A stretch of DNA of 32,919 nucleotides from Planctomycetota bacterium (lineage in GTDB: Bacteria > JAJVIF01 > JAPKYR01). The stretch is taken from assembly GCA_030614715.1 (NCBI GenBank), contig JAUWTM010000027.1, forward strand, positions 1 to 32,919, read 5' to 3'. A program made the translations under genes and the position numbers. Under the pieces are notes generated by a model. The model was not told the DNA's origin. It did no database searches and saw only the letters and a list, made by a program, of their open reading frames with translations. Every line of letters begins with the position of its first letter. Position 1 is the stretch's first letter. Below are positions 1 through 8,069 of the stretch, piece by piece.

Positions 1-126
1 GGCGACGACGTGAAGATGGAAGTCGAGTTGATCACGCCGATCGCGATGGAGGAAGGACTCCGTTTCGCGATCCGTGAGGGTGGACGTACCGTAGGCGCCG
101 GCGTAGTCGATAAGATTCTTGAATAA
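1..126 (+). CDS. tuf: Elongation factor Tu, C-terminal end (partial)
   Basis: The first 41 codons in frame 1 end at TAA 124-126 and read as the last beta-barrel strands of EF-Tu, with the family's typical ending ([16 protein letters not shown] followed by DKILE). EF-Tu delivers aminoacyl-tRNA to the ribosomal A site as a GTP complex. The start and the GTPase domain lie outside the window, so nothing can be said about them. Its place directly before ribosomal protein genes fits the str operon (rpsL-rpsG-fusA-tuf) running into the S10 operon. Confidence 0.95.
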   Translation, partial: GDDVKMEVELITPIAMEEGLRFAIREGGRTVGAGVVDKILE

Positions 127-170
127 AAGAAAGGTTTAAGCTCTACCGAAACGGTGGAGGTGTTACAGAT

Positions 171-371
171 ATGGCACAGCAGAAAGGTGGAAGAAGTAAA
201 AAGGACGTCAGGATCGTAGTAACCCTGGAGTGCACCGAGGCGAAAGCCGAGGGTAAGACTCCTTCTCGCTACACGACCACCAAGAACCGACGTAACACGA
301 CGGAACGGCTGGAGCTTAAGAAATACAACCGGTACCTGCGTCGACATACGCTGCACAAGGAAATCAAGTAA
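171..371 (+). CDS. rpmG: 50S ribosomal protein L33
   Basis: A 66-residue basic protein of the L33 family, a small 50S protein near the E site. The family pattern is clear: an N-terminal beta-strand ([14 protein letters not shown]), then a segment resembling [19 protein letters not shown], then a Lys/Arg-rich tail. It has only one Cys, so it is the zinc-free (C-minus) type. It is about ten residues longer than the E. coli protein, mostly at the N-terminus. The ATG is preceded by a GGTGGAGGT ribosome site. The position is unusual: rpmG normally sits before secE-nusG or beside rpmB, whereas here it lies 44 bp after tuf and 21 bp before rpsJ. Confidence 0.93.
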   Translation: MAQQKGGRSKKDVRIVVTLECTEAKAEGKTPSRYTTTKNRRNTTERLELKKYNRYLRRHTLHKEIK

Positions 372-392
372 GGAGTACAAGGAGCGGCTAAA

Positions 393-707
393 GTGGCCAA
401 AGCAAAGCAAAAAATAAGGATCAGGCTGAAGGCATACGATCATCACCTTCTGGACAAGTCGGCGGCAAAGATCGTCGAGACCGCCCGGCGCAGTGGTGCC
501 GAGGTAGTCGGTCCGGTACCGCTCCCGGTACGAATTCACAGGATATGCGTAAACCGGTCGCCGCACGTGGACAAGAAATCGCGCGAGCAGTTCGAGATCC
601 GAGTGCACAAGCGAATGATCGATATTTTAAAGCCGACACAGGAGACTGTTGACAACCTGACGCAGTTGGAACTACCGAGCGGGGTCGACGCTGAGATTCG
701 AATTTAA
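393..707 (+). CDS. rpsJ: 30S ribosomal protein S10 (NusE)
   Basis: A 104-residue S10, the usual length. It carries the family's N-terminal [18 protein letters not shown] and the loop segment [19 protein letters not shown] that inserts into the 30S head, followed by [15 protein letters not shown]10 also acts as NusE in antitermination with NusB. The start is GTG at 393, with AAGGAG about ten bases upstream. It is the usual first gene of the S10 operon, but here rpmG comes between it and tuf. Confidence 0.97.
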   Translation: MAKAKQKIRIRLKAYDHHLLDKSAAKIVETARRSGAEVVGPVPLPVRIHRICVNRSPHVDKKSREQFEIRVHKRMIDILKPTQETVDNLTQLELPSGVDAEIRI

Positions 708-763
708 GGAGTAACCCGAGAACTGCATCCAGCAATGCAGCAATCCGGGACAGGTGAAGAGCA

Positions 764-1396
764 ATGGCTCTGGAACTGATAGGACGAAAGATACAAATGG
801 GAAACGTCTTCAAGGAAGACGGAAAGCGAGTGCCGGTGACGTTCGTGGAACTGCTCCCGCTTACCGTGATCCAGGTAAAAAAGGAAGACGGACCCGATAA
901 ATACAGCGCTATCCAGGTTGGCTGGGATCCCGTACCGGGACACAGGCTTACCCGCGCTGAGGTCGGACACCAGAAGAAAATTGACGGCAAACCACGTCGA
1001 AAGCTGGCGGAAATACGGGTCGATGATCCATCGAAATACGAAGTCAACACTGAGCTTCCGACCGATTTCATAAAGGTCGGGGACAAGGTTGATGTAGTCG
1101 GTACGAGCAAGGGTCGCGGATTCGCGGGAGTTATGAAGCGCCACGGGTTCCACGGCCAGTCGTCGAGCCACGGAGTAAGCAAGACGCACAGGAAGCCTAT
1201 GTCATCCGGTGCTACCGACGCGGCCCGTGTATTCAAGGGCACGAAAAAACCGGGCCATATGGGTAACGAGCGCGTGACTGTCAGGAATCTTGAAATTGTT
1301 CTTTTTGATGAAGATAAGGGTATTGTCGCAATAAAGGGTGCGGTTCCCGGACCCAGCGGCAGACTTCTGAGGATTATCCCCCTGAATCCGGCATAA
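764..1396 (+). CDS. rplC: 50S ribosomal protein L3
   Basis: A 210-residue L3, an early-assembly 50S protein that binds the 3' end of 23S rRNA and reaches toward the peptidyl-transferase centre. Diagnostic segments are GRGFAGVMKRHGF, the extended-loop part SSSHGVSKTHRKPMSSGAT, and GHMGNERVTVRNLEIV. Length matches E. coli L3 (209). The start ATG 764 follows GGTGAAGAGCA. The 56-bp gap before it holds a small 6-bp hairpin (723-728 with 735-740) of unknown meaning. Confidence 0.97.
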   Translation: MALELIGRKIQMGNVFKEDGKRVPVTFVELLPLTVIQVKKEDGPDKYSAIQVGWDPVPGHRLTRAEVGHQKKIDGKPRRKLAEIRVDDPSKYEVNTELPTDFIKVGDKVDVVGTSKGRGFAGVMKRHGFHGQSSSHGVSKTHRKPMSSGATDAARVFKGTKKPGHMGNERVTVRNLEIVLFDEDKGIVAIKGAVPGPSGRLLRIIPLNPA

Positions 1397-1420
1397 AGTG
1401 CCTGACGGGAGTGACTGAAC

Positions 1421-2056
1421 GTGACTAAGTTGAACGTTTACGACATAAAAGGTAAGGCCAAGGGCGAAGTACCGATGGACACGATTCCAGATGGATTCGA
1501 GCCGGATCAGATGCTTATTGCCCGGAGCCTCAAGAGACAGCTTGCTAACGCGCGAATCCCGTGCGCGCATGTTAAGAACCGATCTGAGATCCACGGCGGA
1601 GGGCGAAAACCGTTCCGTCAGAAGGGTCTCGGACGTGCGCGACAGGGTTCCACCCGCGCAATCCAGTGGGTCGGCGGCGCAGTTGCCTTCGGTCCCCAGA
1701 GGAACCGTAATTACACGATCGGAATGAACCGCAAGGAACGGAAGGCTGCACTGAAGCACCTGGTCTGGTCAAAGATCCAGGACGGGGACTGGCTTCTCTT
1801 CGGCGATCTGAAGCTGAAGGAGCCGTCCACCAAGAAAGCCAAGGCATTCCTGGCATCGCTGGATCGTCCGGGCAAGTTTCTCGTGCTGGTTCCCGCAGGC
1901 GAGGAGTTCGACGTGGTCCGGAAGAGCCTCAGGAACCTCCAGGGCGTGACAATTCTTACGCCCGACAGGCTGAACACATTTGACGTGATGAAAAACGGAA
2001 CCATCCTTGCGCACGAGAAGGCGTTCGAGACGGTCCGGGACATCTGGCAGGTGTAA
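1421..2056 (+). CDS. rplD: 50S ribosomal protein L4
   Basis: A 211-residue L4. The long loop that lines the nascent-peptide tunnel is plain at about residues 48-90 (HGGGRKPFRQKGLGRARQG, then a segment ending in GGAVAFGP). The C-terminal half is the usual Rossmann-like domain ending with a conserved NTFDVMKNGTILAHEKA-type segment. In E. coli L4 also represses the S10 operon; no equivalent S10 leader can be judged here because the region upstream of rpsJ is short and occupied by rpmG. The start is GTG 1421. A GTG ten bases upstream is closed by an early stop. Confidence 0.97.
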   Translation: MTKLNVYDIKGKAKGEVPMDTIPDGFEPDQMLIARSLKRQLANARIPCAHVKNRSEIHGGGRKPFRQKGLGRARQGSTRAIQWVGGAVAFGPQRNRNYTIGMNRKERKAALKHLVWSKIQDGDWLLFGDLKLKEPSTKKAKAFLASLDRPGKFLVLVPAGEEFDVVRKSLRNLQGVTILTPDRLNTFDVMKNGTILAHEKAFETVRDIWQV

Positions 2057-2060
2057 CGAG

Positions 2061-2354
2061 ATGGAAACGTACAGAATATTAGTCAGGCCACTTGTAACGG
2101 AGAAATCGAACTTCGGTCCGATGGATGGAAAGTACTCGTTCGTGGTAGATAAAAGAGCAACGAAAGCCCAGATCAAGCGTGCTGTCGAGGAACGGTTCGA
2201 AGTGACCGTGATCGATGTAAACACCGCGAATTACAAGGGCAAGCGAAAGACCAAGAACGTCAGGGTTGCCGGTCGACGTCCTGACTGGAAGAAAGCGATA
2301 GTCACCCTCCAGAAGGGTGACACGATCCCGGAGCTTTACGAAGACCTGGGCTGA
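2061..2354 (+). CDS. rplW: 50S ribosomal protein L23
   Basis: A 97-residue L23, the protein at the tunnel exit that docks trigger factor and SRP. It begins with the typical METYRILVRPLVTEKS and contains YSFVVDKRATKAQIKRAVEE and the K-rich loop (YKGKRKTKNVRVAGRRPDWKK) found in the family. ATG 2061 was chosen although the frame is open further upstream, because the protein then starts as L23 normally does and the gap to rplD is 4 bp, suggesting translational coupling. Confidence 0.96.
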   Translation: METYRILVRPLVTEKSNFGPMDGKYSFVVDKRATKAQIKRAVEERFEVTVIDVNTANYKGKRKTKNVRVAGRRPDWKKAIVTLQKGDTIPELYEDLG

Positions 2355-2392
2355 TAAAGGAAAGAAAATCGAGCCGAAAGGCGGCTTAAGAT

Positions 2393-3229
2393 ATGCCGGT
2401 TAAGAAATACAAACCATACACGCCCTCAAGAAGGTTCATGACAACACTCGTGGACCCGTCGCTCAAGCGGAAAAACAAGCCTGAGAAGGGACTTGTTGTC
2501 GGCAAGAAGCGTAGCGGGGGCAGGAACAACATGGGCCGGACCACGGTGCGATTTCGCGGTGGCGGTCACAAGCAGAGGCTCAGGATCGTCGATTTCAACC
2601 GGGACAAGCACGGCGTTCCCGGCATGGTGAACTGCCTCGAGTACGACCCGAACCGCAGCGCCAACATTGCGCTGATCTTCTACAAGGACGGCGAGAAGCG
2701 ATACATACTCGCACCCGTGGGATTGAAGCCTGGTGACGAGATCATGAGCGGTCCGGACGCGCCGATCGCGGTCGGAAACGCACTCCCGCTTCACAAGCTT
2801 CCCCTTGGAACCGAGATCCACAATATCGAGATGATCCCTGGACACGGTGCCAAGGTCGCGAGGGGAGCCGGCATGAGCGCTCAGCTCCTGGCGAAGGAAG
2901 GCGGATGGGCACAGATAAGGATGCCGTCAGGAGAAATCCGCAAGTTTAAGCCCGAGTGCTTCGCGACCGTCGGCCAGGTCGGTAACATCGAGCACGAGAA
3001 CGTGGAAATTGGCAAAGCCGGCCGCAGCAGGTGGCTGGGAAAGCGACCGCACGTACGCGGTACGGTCATGAATCCATGCGACCACCCTCATGGTGGCGGC
3101 GAAGGCAAGAGCAATTCGGGACGCCCGCCGTGTTCACCGTGGGGTGTACAGGCGAAGGGATTCAGGACAAGGAAGAAAAAGAATCCAACTGACAAGTTCA
3201 TCGTCCGCAGGCGCAGGAAGCGCCGCTGA
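2393..3229 (+). CDS. rplB: 50S ribosomal protein L2
   Basis: A 278-residue L2, one of the most conserved 50S proteins, needed for subunit joining and peptidyl transfer. Visible hallmarks are the N-terminal [13 protein letters not shown], the RNA-binding core with [20 protein letters not shown], and the C-terminal [20 protein letters not shown] segment containing the conserved histidine near the peptidyl-transferase centre. Length is as expected (E. coli 273). It sits 38 bp after rplW and 28 bp before rpsS. Confidence 0.98.
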   Translation: MPVKKYKPYTPSRRFMTTLVDPSLKRKNKPEKGLVVGKKRSGGRNNMGRTTVRFRGGGHKQRLRIVDFNRDKHGVPGMVNCLEYDPNRSANIALIFYKDGEKRYILAPVGLKPGDEIMSGPDAPIAVGNALPLHKLPLGTEIHNIEMIPGHGAKVARGAGMSAQLLAKEGGWAQIRMPSGEIRKFKPECFATVGQVGNIEHENVEIGKAGRSRWLGKRPHVRGTVMNPCDHPHGGGEGKSNSGRPPCSPWGVQAKGFRTRKKKNPTDKFIVRRRRKRR

Positions 3230-3257
3230 CGGATGAAAGAAGAGACATAGAGAAAAC

Positions 3258-3548
3258 ATGTCAAGATCAAGTAAAAAAGGACCCTTTATCGAGCCGAAGC
3301 TCCTTGCGAGAATCGTCGCGATGAATGAGAGCGGCGATAAGAAGGTAATCCGGACGTGGTCACGCGCAAGCACGATCGTACCTGAGTTCATCGGGCACAC
3401 GATCGCGGTGCACGACGGAAGGAAGCACCTTCCGATCTACATCACGGAGTCGATGGTTGGGCATAAACTCGGAGAATTCGCACCTACGAGGTTGTTCCGC
3501 GGTCACAGCGGAAAGCATAGCAAGACGAAACCGGGCAAGAAGGGTTGA
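3258..3548 (+). CDS. rpsS: 30S ribosomal protein S19
   Basis: A 96-residue S19, a 30S head protein that pairs with S13 and contacts A-site tRNA and bridge B1a. The family segments are [35 protein letters not shown] and [19 protein letters not shown]. Length is normal (E. coli 92). Start ATG 3258. It is followed by rplV after 22 bp, the standard rplB-rpsS-rplV-rpsC order. Confidence 0.97.
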   Translation: MSRSSKKGPFIEPKLLARIVAMNESGDKKVIRTWSRASTIVPEFIGHTIAVHDGRKHLPIYITESMVGHKLGEFAPTRLFRGHSGKHSKTKPGKKG

Positions 3549-3570
3549 TAAACCGGGACCGGAGTAAACA

Positions 3571-3921
3571 ATGGACGTCAAGGCGACCAGCAAATTCGTG
3601 CGTGGATCGCACTTAAAATTCCGAAGGATACTTGACCTGATCCGGGGCAAGGATGCCCAGGCAGCTCTCAACATCCTGGACAACCTGCCGAGCCCCAGGG
3701 CACGGACGGTATACAAGACGCTGCACTCGGCTTGCGCCAACGCAGATCACAACAACTCGCTTCCAATCGAATCGCTGGTTGTGAAGAAGGCTTTTGCGGA
3801 CAAGGGTCCGGACAAGCACATGAGAAGGTTTCGAGAAAGAGCCCGGGGACGTGCATTTCCAATACGCAAGAAGATCAGCCATGTGACGTTGGTCGTAGGG
3901 ACAAAGGGAGAAGAAGATTAA
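3571..3921 (+). CDS. rplV: 50S ribosomal protein L22
   Basis: A 116-residue L22, which lines the exit tunnel with a long beta-hairpin. The hairpin is recognisable near the C-terminus (RFRERARGRAFPIRKKISH followed by VTLVV), and the N-terminal part shows the family helix pattern (KFVRGSHLKFRRILDLIRGK). This hairpin is where macrolide-affecting changes arise in other bacteria; nothing unusual is seen here. The stop codon overlaps the next start by one base (TAATG at 3919-3923), so L22 and S3 are probably translationally coupled. Confidence 0.96.
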   Translation: MDVKATSKFVRGSHLKFRRILDLIRGKDAQAALNILDNLPSPRARTVYKTLHSACANADHNNSLPIESLVVKKAFADKGPDKHMRRFRERARGRAFPIRKKISHVTLVVGTKGEED

Positions 3922-4568
3922 TGGGTCAGAAAGTTAATCCCGTTGGATTCAGGCTGGGGATCTCCAAGAGATGGATTGCCAACTGGTACGCAAGCCCGAA
4001 GGCTTTCCCGGATACGCTGCACGAGGACCTGGTCATCCGTCGCGAGCTGAAAAGGATGTTCAGGCGCAACGGCGCGGTCGACCGTATCGTGACCGAGCGC
4101 GACCCGGGCCGGGTTAAGGTCATTATCTACACCAGCAGGCCGGGTATCATTATCGGATCAGGCGGAAGCAACATAGAACGCGTACGGAAGGACATCCAGA
4201 AGCTCGTAGGCAGCCAGGTGCTGATCAACATCCAGTCGGTGGACCGTCCTGACCTGTCGGCCGCCTTGAACGCGCAGTCGGTGGCAAGGCAGCTTGAGGA
4301 ACGTCGAAGGTTCAGGCGGGTCTGCAAGATTACGATCAACCGAATCATGAAGAACAAGGCTCTCGGTGTGAAAATAATGGTGAAGGGACGTCTGGACGGG
4401 TCCGAGATGGCTCGACAGGAGACGTTCCGCGAGGGCCGTGTCCCGCTTCACACATTACGGGCGGATATCGATTACGCGTACGAGGTTGCGCGGACAACAT
4501 ACGGAGTAATCGGCGTGAAGGTCTGGATCTATCGTGGAGACCTTCCGACAAATCTAAGCGGTGAGTGA
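3921..4568 (+). CDS. rpsC: 30S ribosomal protein S3
   Basis: A 215-residue S3, a 30S head protein at the mRNA entry tunnel with helicase-assisting role. It begins MGQKVNPVGFRLGI, contains a KH domain with the GxxG loop in GIIIGSGGSNIERVRKDI, and has the C-terminal domain with MVKGRLDGSEMARQE and VGVKVWIYRG-like sequence. It is shorter than E. coli S3 (233) because the basic tail after the core is missing, as in many phyla. An upstream in-frame extension exists, but ATG 3921 gives the conserved N-terminus and overlaps the rplV stop. Confidence 0.97.
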   Translation: MGQKVNPVGFRLGISKRWIANWYASPKAFPDTLHEDLVIRRELKRMFRRNGAVDRIVTERDPGRVKVIIYTSRPGIIIGSGGSNIERVRKDIQKLVGSQVLINIQSVDRPDLSAALNAQSVARQLEERRRFRRVCKITINRIMKNKALGVKIMVKGRLDGSEMARQETFREGRVPLHTLRADIDYAYEVARTTYGVIGVKVWIYRGDLPTNLSGE

Positions 4569-4598
4569 TAACCCGGTTAATAATTACGGTACATAAAG

Positions 4599-5006
4599 AT
4601 GCTGCAACCGAAAAGAACGAAACACAGGAAGATGCACCGTCGATACCCGCATGGTGTCGCGCGAAAAGGAAATACGCTCGCATTCGGGCAGTACGGACTC
4701 CAGGCGCTCGCGGGCAAATGGATAACCGCGAGGCAGATCGAAGCGGCCCGTATCGCCATGACCCGCCATATCAAGCGTGGCGGTAAAGTCTGGATCAGAA
4801 TTTTCCCGCACTTGTCCATCACAAGGAAACCCGCCGAGACCCGCATGGGCAAGGGCAAGGGAAACCCGGATCATTGGGTGGCAGTAGTAAGAGCCGGAAC
4901 GGTTATGTTCGAGATCGGCGGAGTCAGCGAAGAAATGGCGAAGGAAGCGATCAGGCTGGCAGGCCACAAGCTTCCGATGAAGACAAAATTCCTTAAGAGG
5001 GACTAA
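4599..5006 (+). CDS. rplP: 50S ribosomal protein L16
   Basis: A 135-residue L16, which organises the A-site region of the 50S subunit. It shows [55 protein letters not shown] and [15 protein letters not shown], all family hallmarks. The conserved Arg region around [11 protein letters not shown] is intact. Length is standard (E. coli 136). It lies 30 bp after rpsC and 25 bp before rpmC. Confidence 0.98.
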   Translation: MLQPKRTKHRKMHRRYPHGVARKGNTLAFGQYGLQALAGKWITARQIEAARIAMTRHIKRGGKVWIRIFPHLSITRKPAETRMGKGKGNPDHWVAVVRAGTVMFEIGGVSEEMAKEAIRLAGHKLPMKTKFLKRD

Positions 5007-5031
5007 CCCGGCGATAACGGGGAACGAAAAA

Positions 5032-5241
5032 ATGAAGGCGAATGATCAGATAAAGGAATTCAGGGAAAACGACGAGCGTGAGCTTCGAGAGCGTTACAAC
5101 GAGCTCATGAAGGAGCTGTTTAACCTGAGGTTCCAGGCCTCGATGGCGCAGTTATCGTCACCTGCGAGATTCAAGCAGGTGAGGAAAGAGATCGCGAGGC
5201 TGAAAACAGTGGCTAAAGAAAGAAACATAAAGGTTGGCTGA
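5032..5241 (+). CDS. rpmC: 50S ribosomal protein L29
   Basis: A 69-residue, almost wholly helical protein with the L29 pattern ELRERYNELMKELFNLRFQ, then SSPARFKQVRKEIARLKTV. L29 sits next to L23 at the tunnel exit. About six residues longer than E. coli L29, mainly at the N-terminus. The ATG at 5032 follows GGGGAACGAAAAA. The gene ends only 7 bp before the chosen rpsQ start. Confidence 0.94.
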   Translation: MKANDQIKEFRENDERELRERYNELMKELFNLRFQASMAQLSSPARFKQVRKEIARLKTVAKERNIKVG

Positions 5242-5248
5242 AACTGAG

Positions 5249-5530
5249 ATGAGTGAGGCGACTGAAAATAACAACATCGAGGCTCCACGCCGCAAGCTGC
5301 TCAAGGGCAGAGTGGTGTCGGACAAGATGAACAAGACGATCACCGTTGCCGTGGACCGTAAGAAGCGTCATCCACTTTACGAAAAGATCCTGACCCGCAC
5401 GAAAAAGTACCTGGTTCACGATCACAAGGATGAAGCCGGCGTCGGGGATTTCGTGCTGATCGAGGAAACCCGTCCGATGTCCAAGAGAAAGCGATGGCGC
5501 CTGTCGAAGATCCTGGAGAAGGCGGAATAA
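5249..5530 (+). CDS. rpsQ: 30S ribosomal protein S17
   Basis: A 93-residue S17, an early 16S rRNA binder with an OB fold. The core starts at about residue 16 with KLLKGRVVSDKMNKTITVAV and continues through the family's KKYLVHDHKDE, VGDFVLIEETRPMSKRKRW and a C-terminal helix. The first 15 residues are a variable acidic lead-in (MSEATENNNIEAP). The start is uncertain: ATG 5249 has only a weak ribosome site, while an in-frame TTG at 5234, overlapping the rpmC end, has AAAGG directly upstream and would add five residues. Confidence 0.93.
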   Translation: MSEATENNNIEAPRRKLLKGRVVSDKMNKTITVAVDRKKRHPLYEKILTRTKKYLVHDHKDEAGVGDFVLIEETRPMSKRKRWRLSKILEKAE

Positions 5531-5598
5531 CGAGGGCTCTCTGACCAGTACTTCGAGGAAATCTGAAGAGTCAGACAGTTAGAAAGGAAGAAACGACG

Positions 5599-5970
5599 AT
5601 GATTCAGCAGGAGAGCCGCTTAAAAGTTGCAGATAACACCGGGGCAAAAGAGATACTGTGTATCCGGGTGCTCGGTGGGTCGAAAAGGCGATACGGTCGG
5701 ATTGGCGACGTGATCGTTGCCACGGTAAAGAAGGCGCTTCCGCACGGTAACGTGAAGAAGGGCACCAAGGTGAAGGCTGTAATCGTTCGGACGCTCAAGG
5801 AGCACTCAAGAGCTGACGGCAGCAGGATACGATTCGATGACAATGCTGCTGTTATCCTCAGTCCGGACGACAAGAATCCGGTTGGCACACGAGTTTTCGG
5901 GCCCGTGGGTCGTGAACTGAGGGAAAAGAAGTTCATGAAGATCGTGTCCCTTGCACCAGAGGTGCTCTGA
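5599..5970 (+). CDS. rplN: 50S ribosomal protein L14
   Basis: A 123-residue L14, which forms bridge B8 with 16S rRNA and pairs with L19; it is also the RsfS silencing-factor binding site. Hallmarks are [57 protein letters not shown] and [19 protein letters not shown]. Length equals E. coli L14. A 68-bp gap separates it from rpsQ, and GAAAGGAAG precedes the ATG. Confidence 0.98.
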   Translation: MIQQESRLKVADNTGAKEILCIRVLGGSKRRYGRIGDVIVATVKKALPHGNVKKGTKVKAVIVRTLKEHSRADGSRIRFDDNAAVILSPDDKNPVGTRVFGPVGRELREKKFMKIVSLAPEVL

Positions 5971-5992
5971 AAAGAAAGGAACCTGAAGCACA

Positions 5993-6385
5993 ATGGCAAT
6001 ACCACGGAAAAATAAATCCAAGGTCGTTGGAAAGAAACATTCCAAGCTCCACGTGAAGATGAACGACACGGTGTACGTGCGAACAGGTAAGGACCGTGGA
6101 GCACAGGGCAAGGTTCTCGAGGTCGACCCGGTCAGGCAGCGCGCGACTGTCGAGGGCATAAATATAATGAAGAAGCATCGTAAGGAAAGCCAGAGCGGAA
6201 GCGGCGGCGGAATTACGGACATACCCGCGCCGATTCACCTGAGCAACCTCGCGGTGGTCTGCCCGCACTGCAAAGCACGGACCAGCCCGACCAAAAAGCT
6301 GGTCGAGCGGACCAAAGAGGGTAAAACAAAGCGATACCATGTACGGCAGTGTAAAAAGTGCGGGGAGCAGTTAGACCAGGGGTGA
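5993..6385 (+). CDS. rplX: 50S ribosomal protein L24 with C-terminal Cys4 motif
   Basis: A 130-residue L24, an assembly initiator at the tunnel exit. The KOW motif lies near residues 23-45 (VYVRTGKDRGAQGKVLEVDP), followed by VEGINIMKKHRK. The C-terminal part holds CPHC (about residue 82) and CKKCGE (about residue 121), a four-cysteine knuckle that probably binds zinc. Similar Cys4 tails are known in L24 of several thermophilic and other phyla but not in E. coli (104 residues). It is 22 bp after rplN. Confidence 0.96.
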   Translation: MAIPRKNKSKVVGKKHSKLHVKMNDTVYVRTGKDRGAQGKVLEVDPVRQRATVEGINIMKKHRKESQSGSGGGITDIPAPIHLSNLAVVCPHCKARTSPTKKLVERTKEGKTKRYHVRQCKKCGEQLDQG

Positions 6386-6413
6386 TTTACTGACCTCCTG
6401 AGGACGAGAAACA

Positions 6414-7364
6414 ATGGCTAAGAACGATAAAGAAAAGGACGTCCAGGAAGAAGCCGAAGTCGAAGCTCCGGCAGAGGCCAAACCTGAAGCCGCGGACGAA
6501 GCAAAGTCCAAGGATAAAGGTAAGGCTAAGGCTAAGGCCAAGGGCAAGAAGGAAGCCAAAGTCGAAGCTTCTGCAGAGGCCAAACCTGACGCCGCGGACG
6601 AAGTAAAGTCCAAGGATAAAGGTAAGGCTAAGGCCAAAGGCAAGAAGGAAGCTAAAGTCGAAGCTTCTGCAGAGGCCAAACCTGACGCCGCGGACGAAGT
6701 GAAGTCCAAGGATAAAGGTAAGGCTAAGGCCAAAGGCGAGGGCAAAGCCAAGGGCAAGAAGAAGGCCAAGGGCAAGAAGGAAGCCGAACCCACGCGTCCG
6801 TTGAAGACACCGATTTCGCGGTTGTGGAAGCGTTACCGCGAGGAAATCGTGCCTGCTCTCCAGAAGGAATTCGGCTGGGACAACCCGTGGCAAGCGCCGA
6901 AACTCGAGAAAGTCGTCATTAACATGGGCGTCGGTGAAGGCGCGAGAGACATCAAAGTGCTGGAAGCTGCGATGAAGGATCTCGTAGTCATCACCGGGCA
7001 GAAATGCAACATGACCCGGACAAAGACATCGCAGGCGGCGTACAAGATCAGGACCGGAATGCCGGTCGGGACAAGCGTTACGCTTCGCGGTAACAGGATG
7101 TATGAATTCCTGGACAAGCTTTTCAACCTTGCATTACCCAGGGTGAGAGACTTCCAGGGTCTGAATCCGAACTCGTTTGATGGAACCGGGAATTTCACGT
7201 TCGGAATTCGCGAGCAGCTGGTATTTCCGGAGATCGATTACGATGAGATCGACCGCGTACGCGGGATGGACATAACGATAGTAACCACGGCGAAGAACGA
7301 TGCGTATGCTACATCACTTCTTCGTGAGCTTGGGTGTCCGTTCCGGAAGGAAGCGGCGAAGTAG
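6414..7364 (+). CDS. rplE: 50S ribosomal protein L5 with long Lys/Ala/Glu repeat extension
   Basis: A 316-residue protein in the L5 position. Residues from about 137 to the end are a complete L5 ([72 protein letters not shown]). L5 binds 5S rRNA and touches P-site tRNA. Normal bacterial L5 is about 180 residues, so about 130 residues are added at the N-terminus. They are low complexity and built from three repeats of about 32-34 residues rich in Lys, Ala, Glu and Asp. The extension is in frame with a good start (ATG 6414) and no other start with a clear ribosome site lies before the core, so it is probably translated. Its function is unknown. Confidence 0.95.
   Translation: MAKNDKEKDVQEEAEVEAPAEAKPEAADEAKSKDKGKAKAKAKGKKEAKVEASAEAKPDAADEVKSKDKGKAKAKGKKEAKVEASAEAKPDAADEVKSKDKGKAKAKGEGKAKGKKKAKGKKEAEPTRPLKTPISRLWKRYREEIVPALQKEFGWDNPWQAPKLEKVVINMGVGEGARDIKVLEAAMKDLVVITGQKCNMTRTKTSQAAYKIRTGMPVGTSVTLRGNRMYEFLDKLFNLALPRVRDFQGLNPNSFDGTGNFTFGIREQLVFPEIDYDEIDRVRGMDITIVTTAKNDAYATSLLRELGCPFRKEAAK
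6459..6737 (+). repeat. Three tandem in-frame repeats (102, 96 and about 81 bp) inside rplE
   Basis: Copies begin at 6459, 6561 and 6657, each starting GTCGAAGCT. The second and third copies differ at only about one base over roughly 80 bp, so the last duplication is recent. The first copy is longer by two codons (an extra Lys-Ala) and more diverged. After 6737 the array breaks into shorter Gly/Lys/Ala blocks. The period is a multiple of three, which keeps the L5 frame open. Confidence 0.9.
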
Positions 7365-7392
7365 TAAGCAGGGAAAGCGAAGGTAAGAATTT

Positions 7393-7578
7393 ATGGCTAA
7401 GAAAAGCGTCATAGCGCGGAACGAGAGAAAGAAAGGGCACTCGACCCGATACCGTAACCGATGCAGGCTTTGCGGACGGCCGCGTGCATACCTGAGAAGA
7501 TTCGGGCTCTGCCGTATATGCTTCCGCTTACTCTATCATGACGGAGTAATACCCGGAGTAAGGAAAGCCAGTTGGTAA
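7393..7578 (+). CDS. rpsN: 30S ribosomal protein S14, short zinc-binding type (type Z)
   Basis: A 61-residue S14 with two CxxC pairs in the segment [20 protein letters not shown], the zinc site that defines the short C-plus form. It begins [16 protein letters not shown] and ends [10 protein letters not shown], as in the family. S14 is a late-binding 30S head protein. The type-Z form replaces the 101-residue form of E. coli. It is 28 bp after rplE. Confidence 0.97.
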   Translation: MAKKSVIARNERKKGHSTRYRNRCRLCGRPRAYLRRFGLCRICFRLLYHDGVIPGVRKASW

Positions 7579-7597
7579 GGGAGACAGCGAGGAAGAC

Positions 7598-7648
7598 ATG
7601 ATGTTACGGCTAAGGACAAGAAAAGTTAACGAGAGGAGCAACGATTAA
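7598..7648 (+). CDS. Possible 16-codon ORF just before rpsH
   Basis: In the 71-bp gap between rpsN and rpsH, ATG-ATG at 7598 is preceded by GAGGAAGAC and runs 16 sense codons to TAA at 7646, one base before the rpsH ATG. The product would be very basic (five Arg and one Lys). The stop next to the rpsH start would permit coupled translation. I recognise no family, and a chance ORF of this size is quite possible. Confidence 0.2.
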   Translation: MMLRLRTRKVNERSND

Positions 7649-7649
7649 T

Positions 7650-8048
7650 ATGGTCATGACCGATCCGATCGCGGACATGCTGACCAGGCTCCGCAACGCA
7701 ACAATGGTCAACAAGAAGACGTGCGACGTGCCGTATTCCAACTTCAAGAAGGCAATTGCCAACGTCTTGAAGAAGGAAGGGTTCATTCTCGGCTACGACA
7801 TACGTCTCGTCAACAACCGGAAGGTGCTGCGCTTCTACCTGAAATACGCAGGTGAGAAGGACCCGGTGATCAAGGGAATCAGCCGGGAAAGCACGCCGGG
7901 TCGCAGAAAGTATGTCGGATACAAGGACATTCCCTATGTCTACGACGGCCTCGGGGTGAACATTTTGTCCACCTCAATGGGCCTGATGACTGGCATTGAA
8001 GCGAAGAAACGGAAGCTGGGAGGTGAGCTGATCTGTTCGGTCTGGTAG
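7650..8048 (+). CDS. rpsH: 30S ribosomal protein S8
   Basis: A 132-residue S8, a primary 16S rRNA central-domain binder and, in E. coli, the repressor of the spc operon. It has MTDPIADMLTRLRNA near the start, ESTPGRRKYVGYKDIP, and the conserved C-terminal ILSTSMGLMTGIEAKKR followed by GGELICSVW. Two in-frame ATGs (7650 and 7656) are possible; GAGAGGAG at 7631-7638 favours 7650 by spacing. The extra two residues do not change the assignment. Confidence 0.97.
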   Translation: MVMTDPIADMLTRLRNATMVNKKTCDVPYSNFKKAIANVLKKEGFILGYDIRLVNNRKVLRFYLKYAGEKDPVIKGISRESTPGRRKYVGYKDIPYVYDGLGVNILSTSMGLMTGIEAKKRKLGGELICSVW

Positions 8049-8069
8049 ACGACCGGAGGATCACGGGCT

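Noticed and set aside
421-1242. Open frame of 273 codons on the minus strand across rpsJ and rplC
   Set aside because: It lies antisense to two certain ribosomal protein genes, has no recognisable domain and shows the composition expected of a shadow frame in GC-rich DNA.
5531-5598. Small hairpin between rpsQ and rplN as terminator
   Set aside because: The stem is only about six bases, no T-run follows, and rplN lies directly downstream in the same operon.
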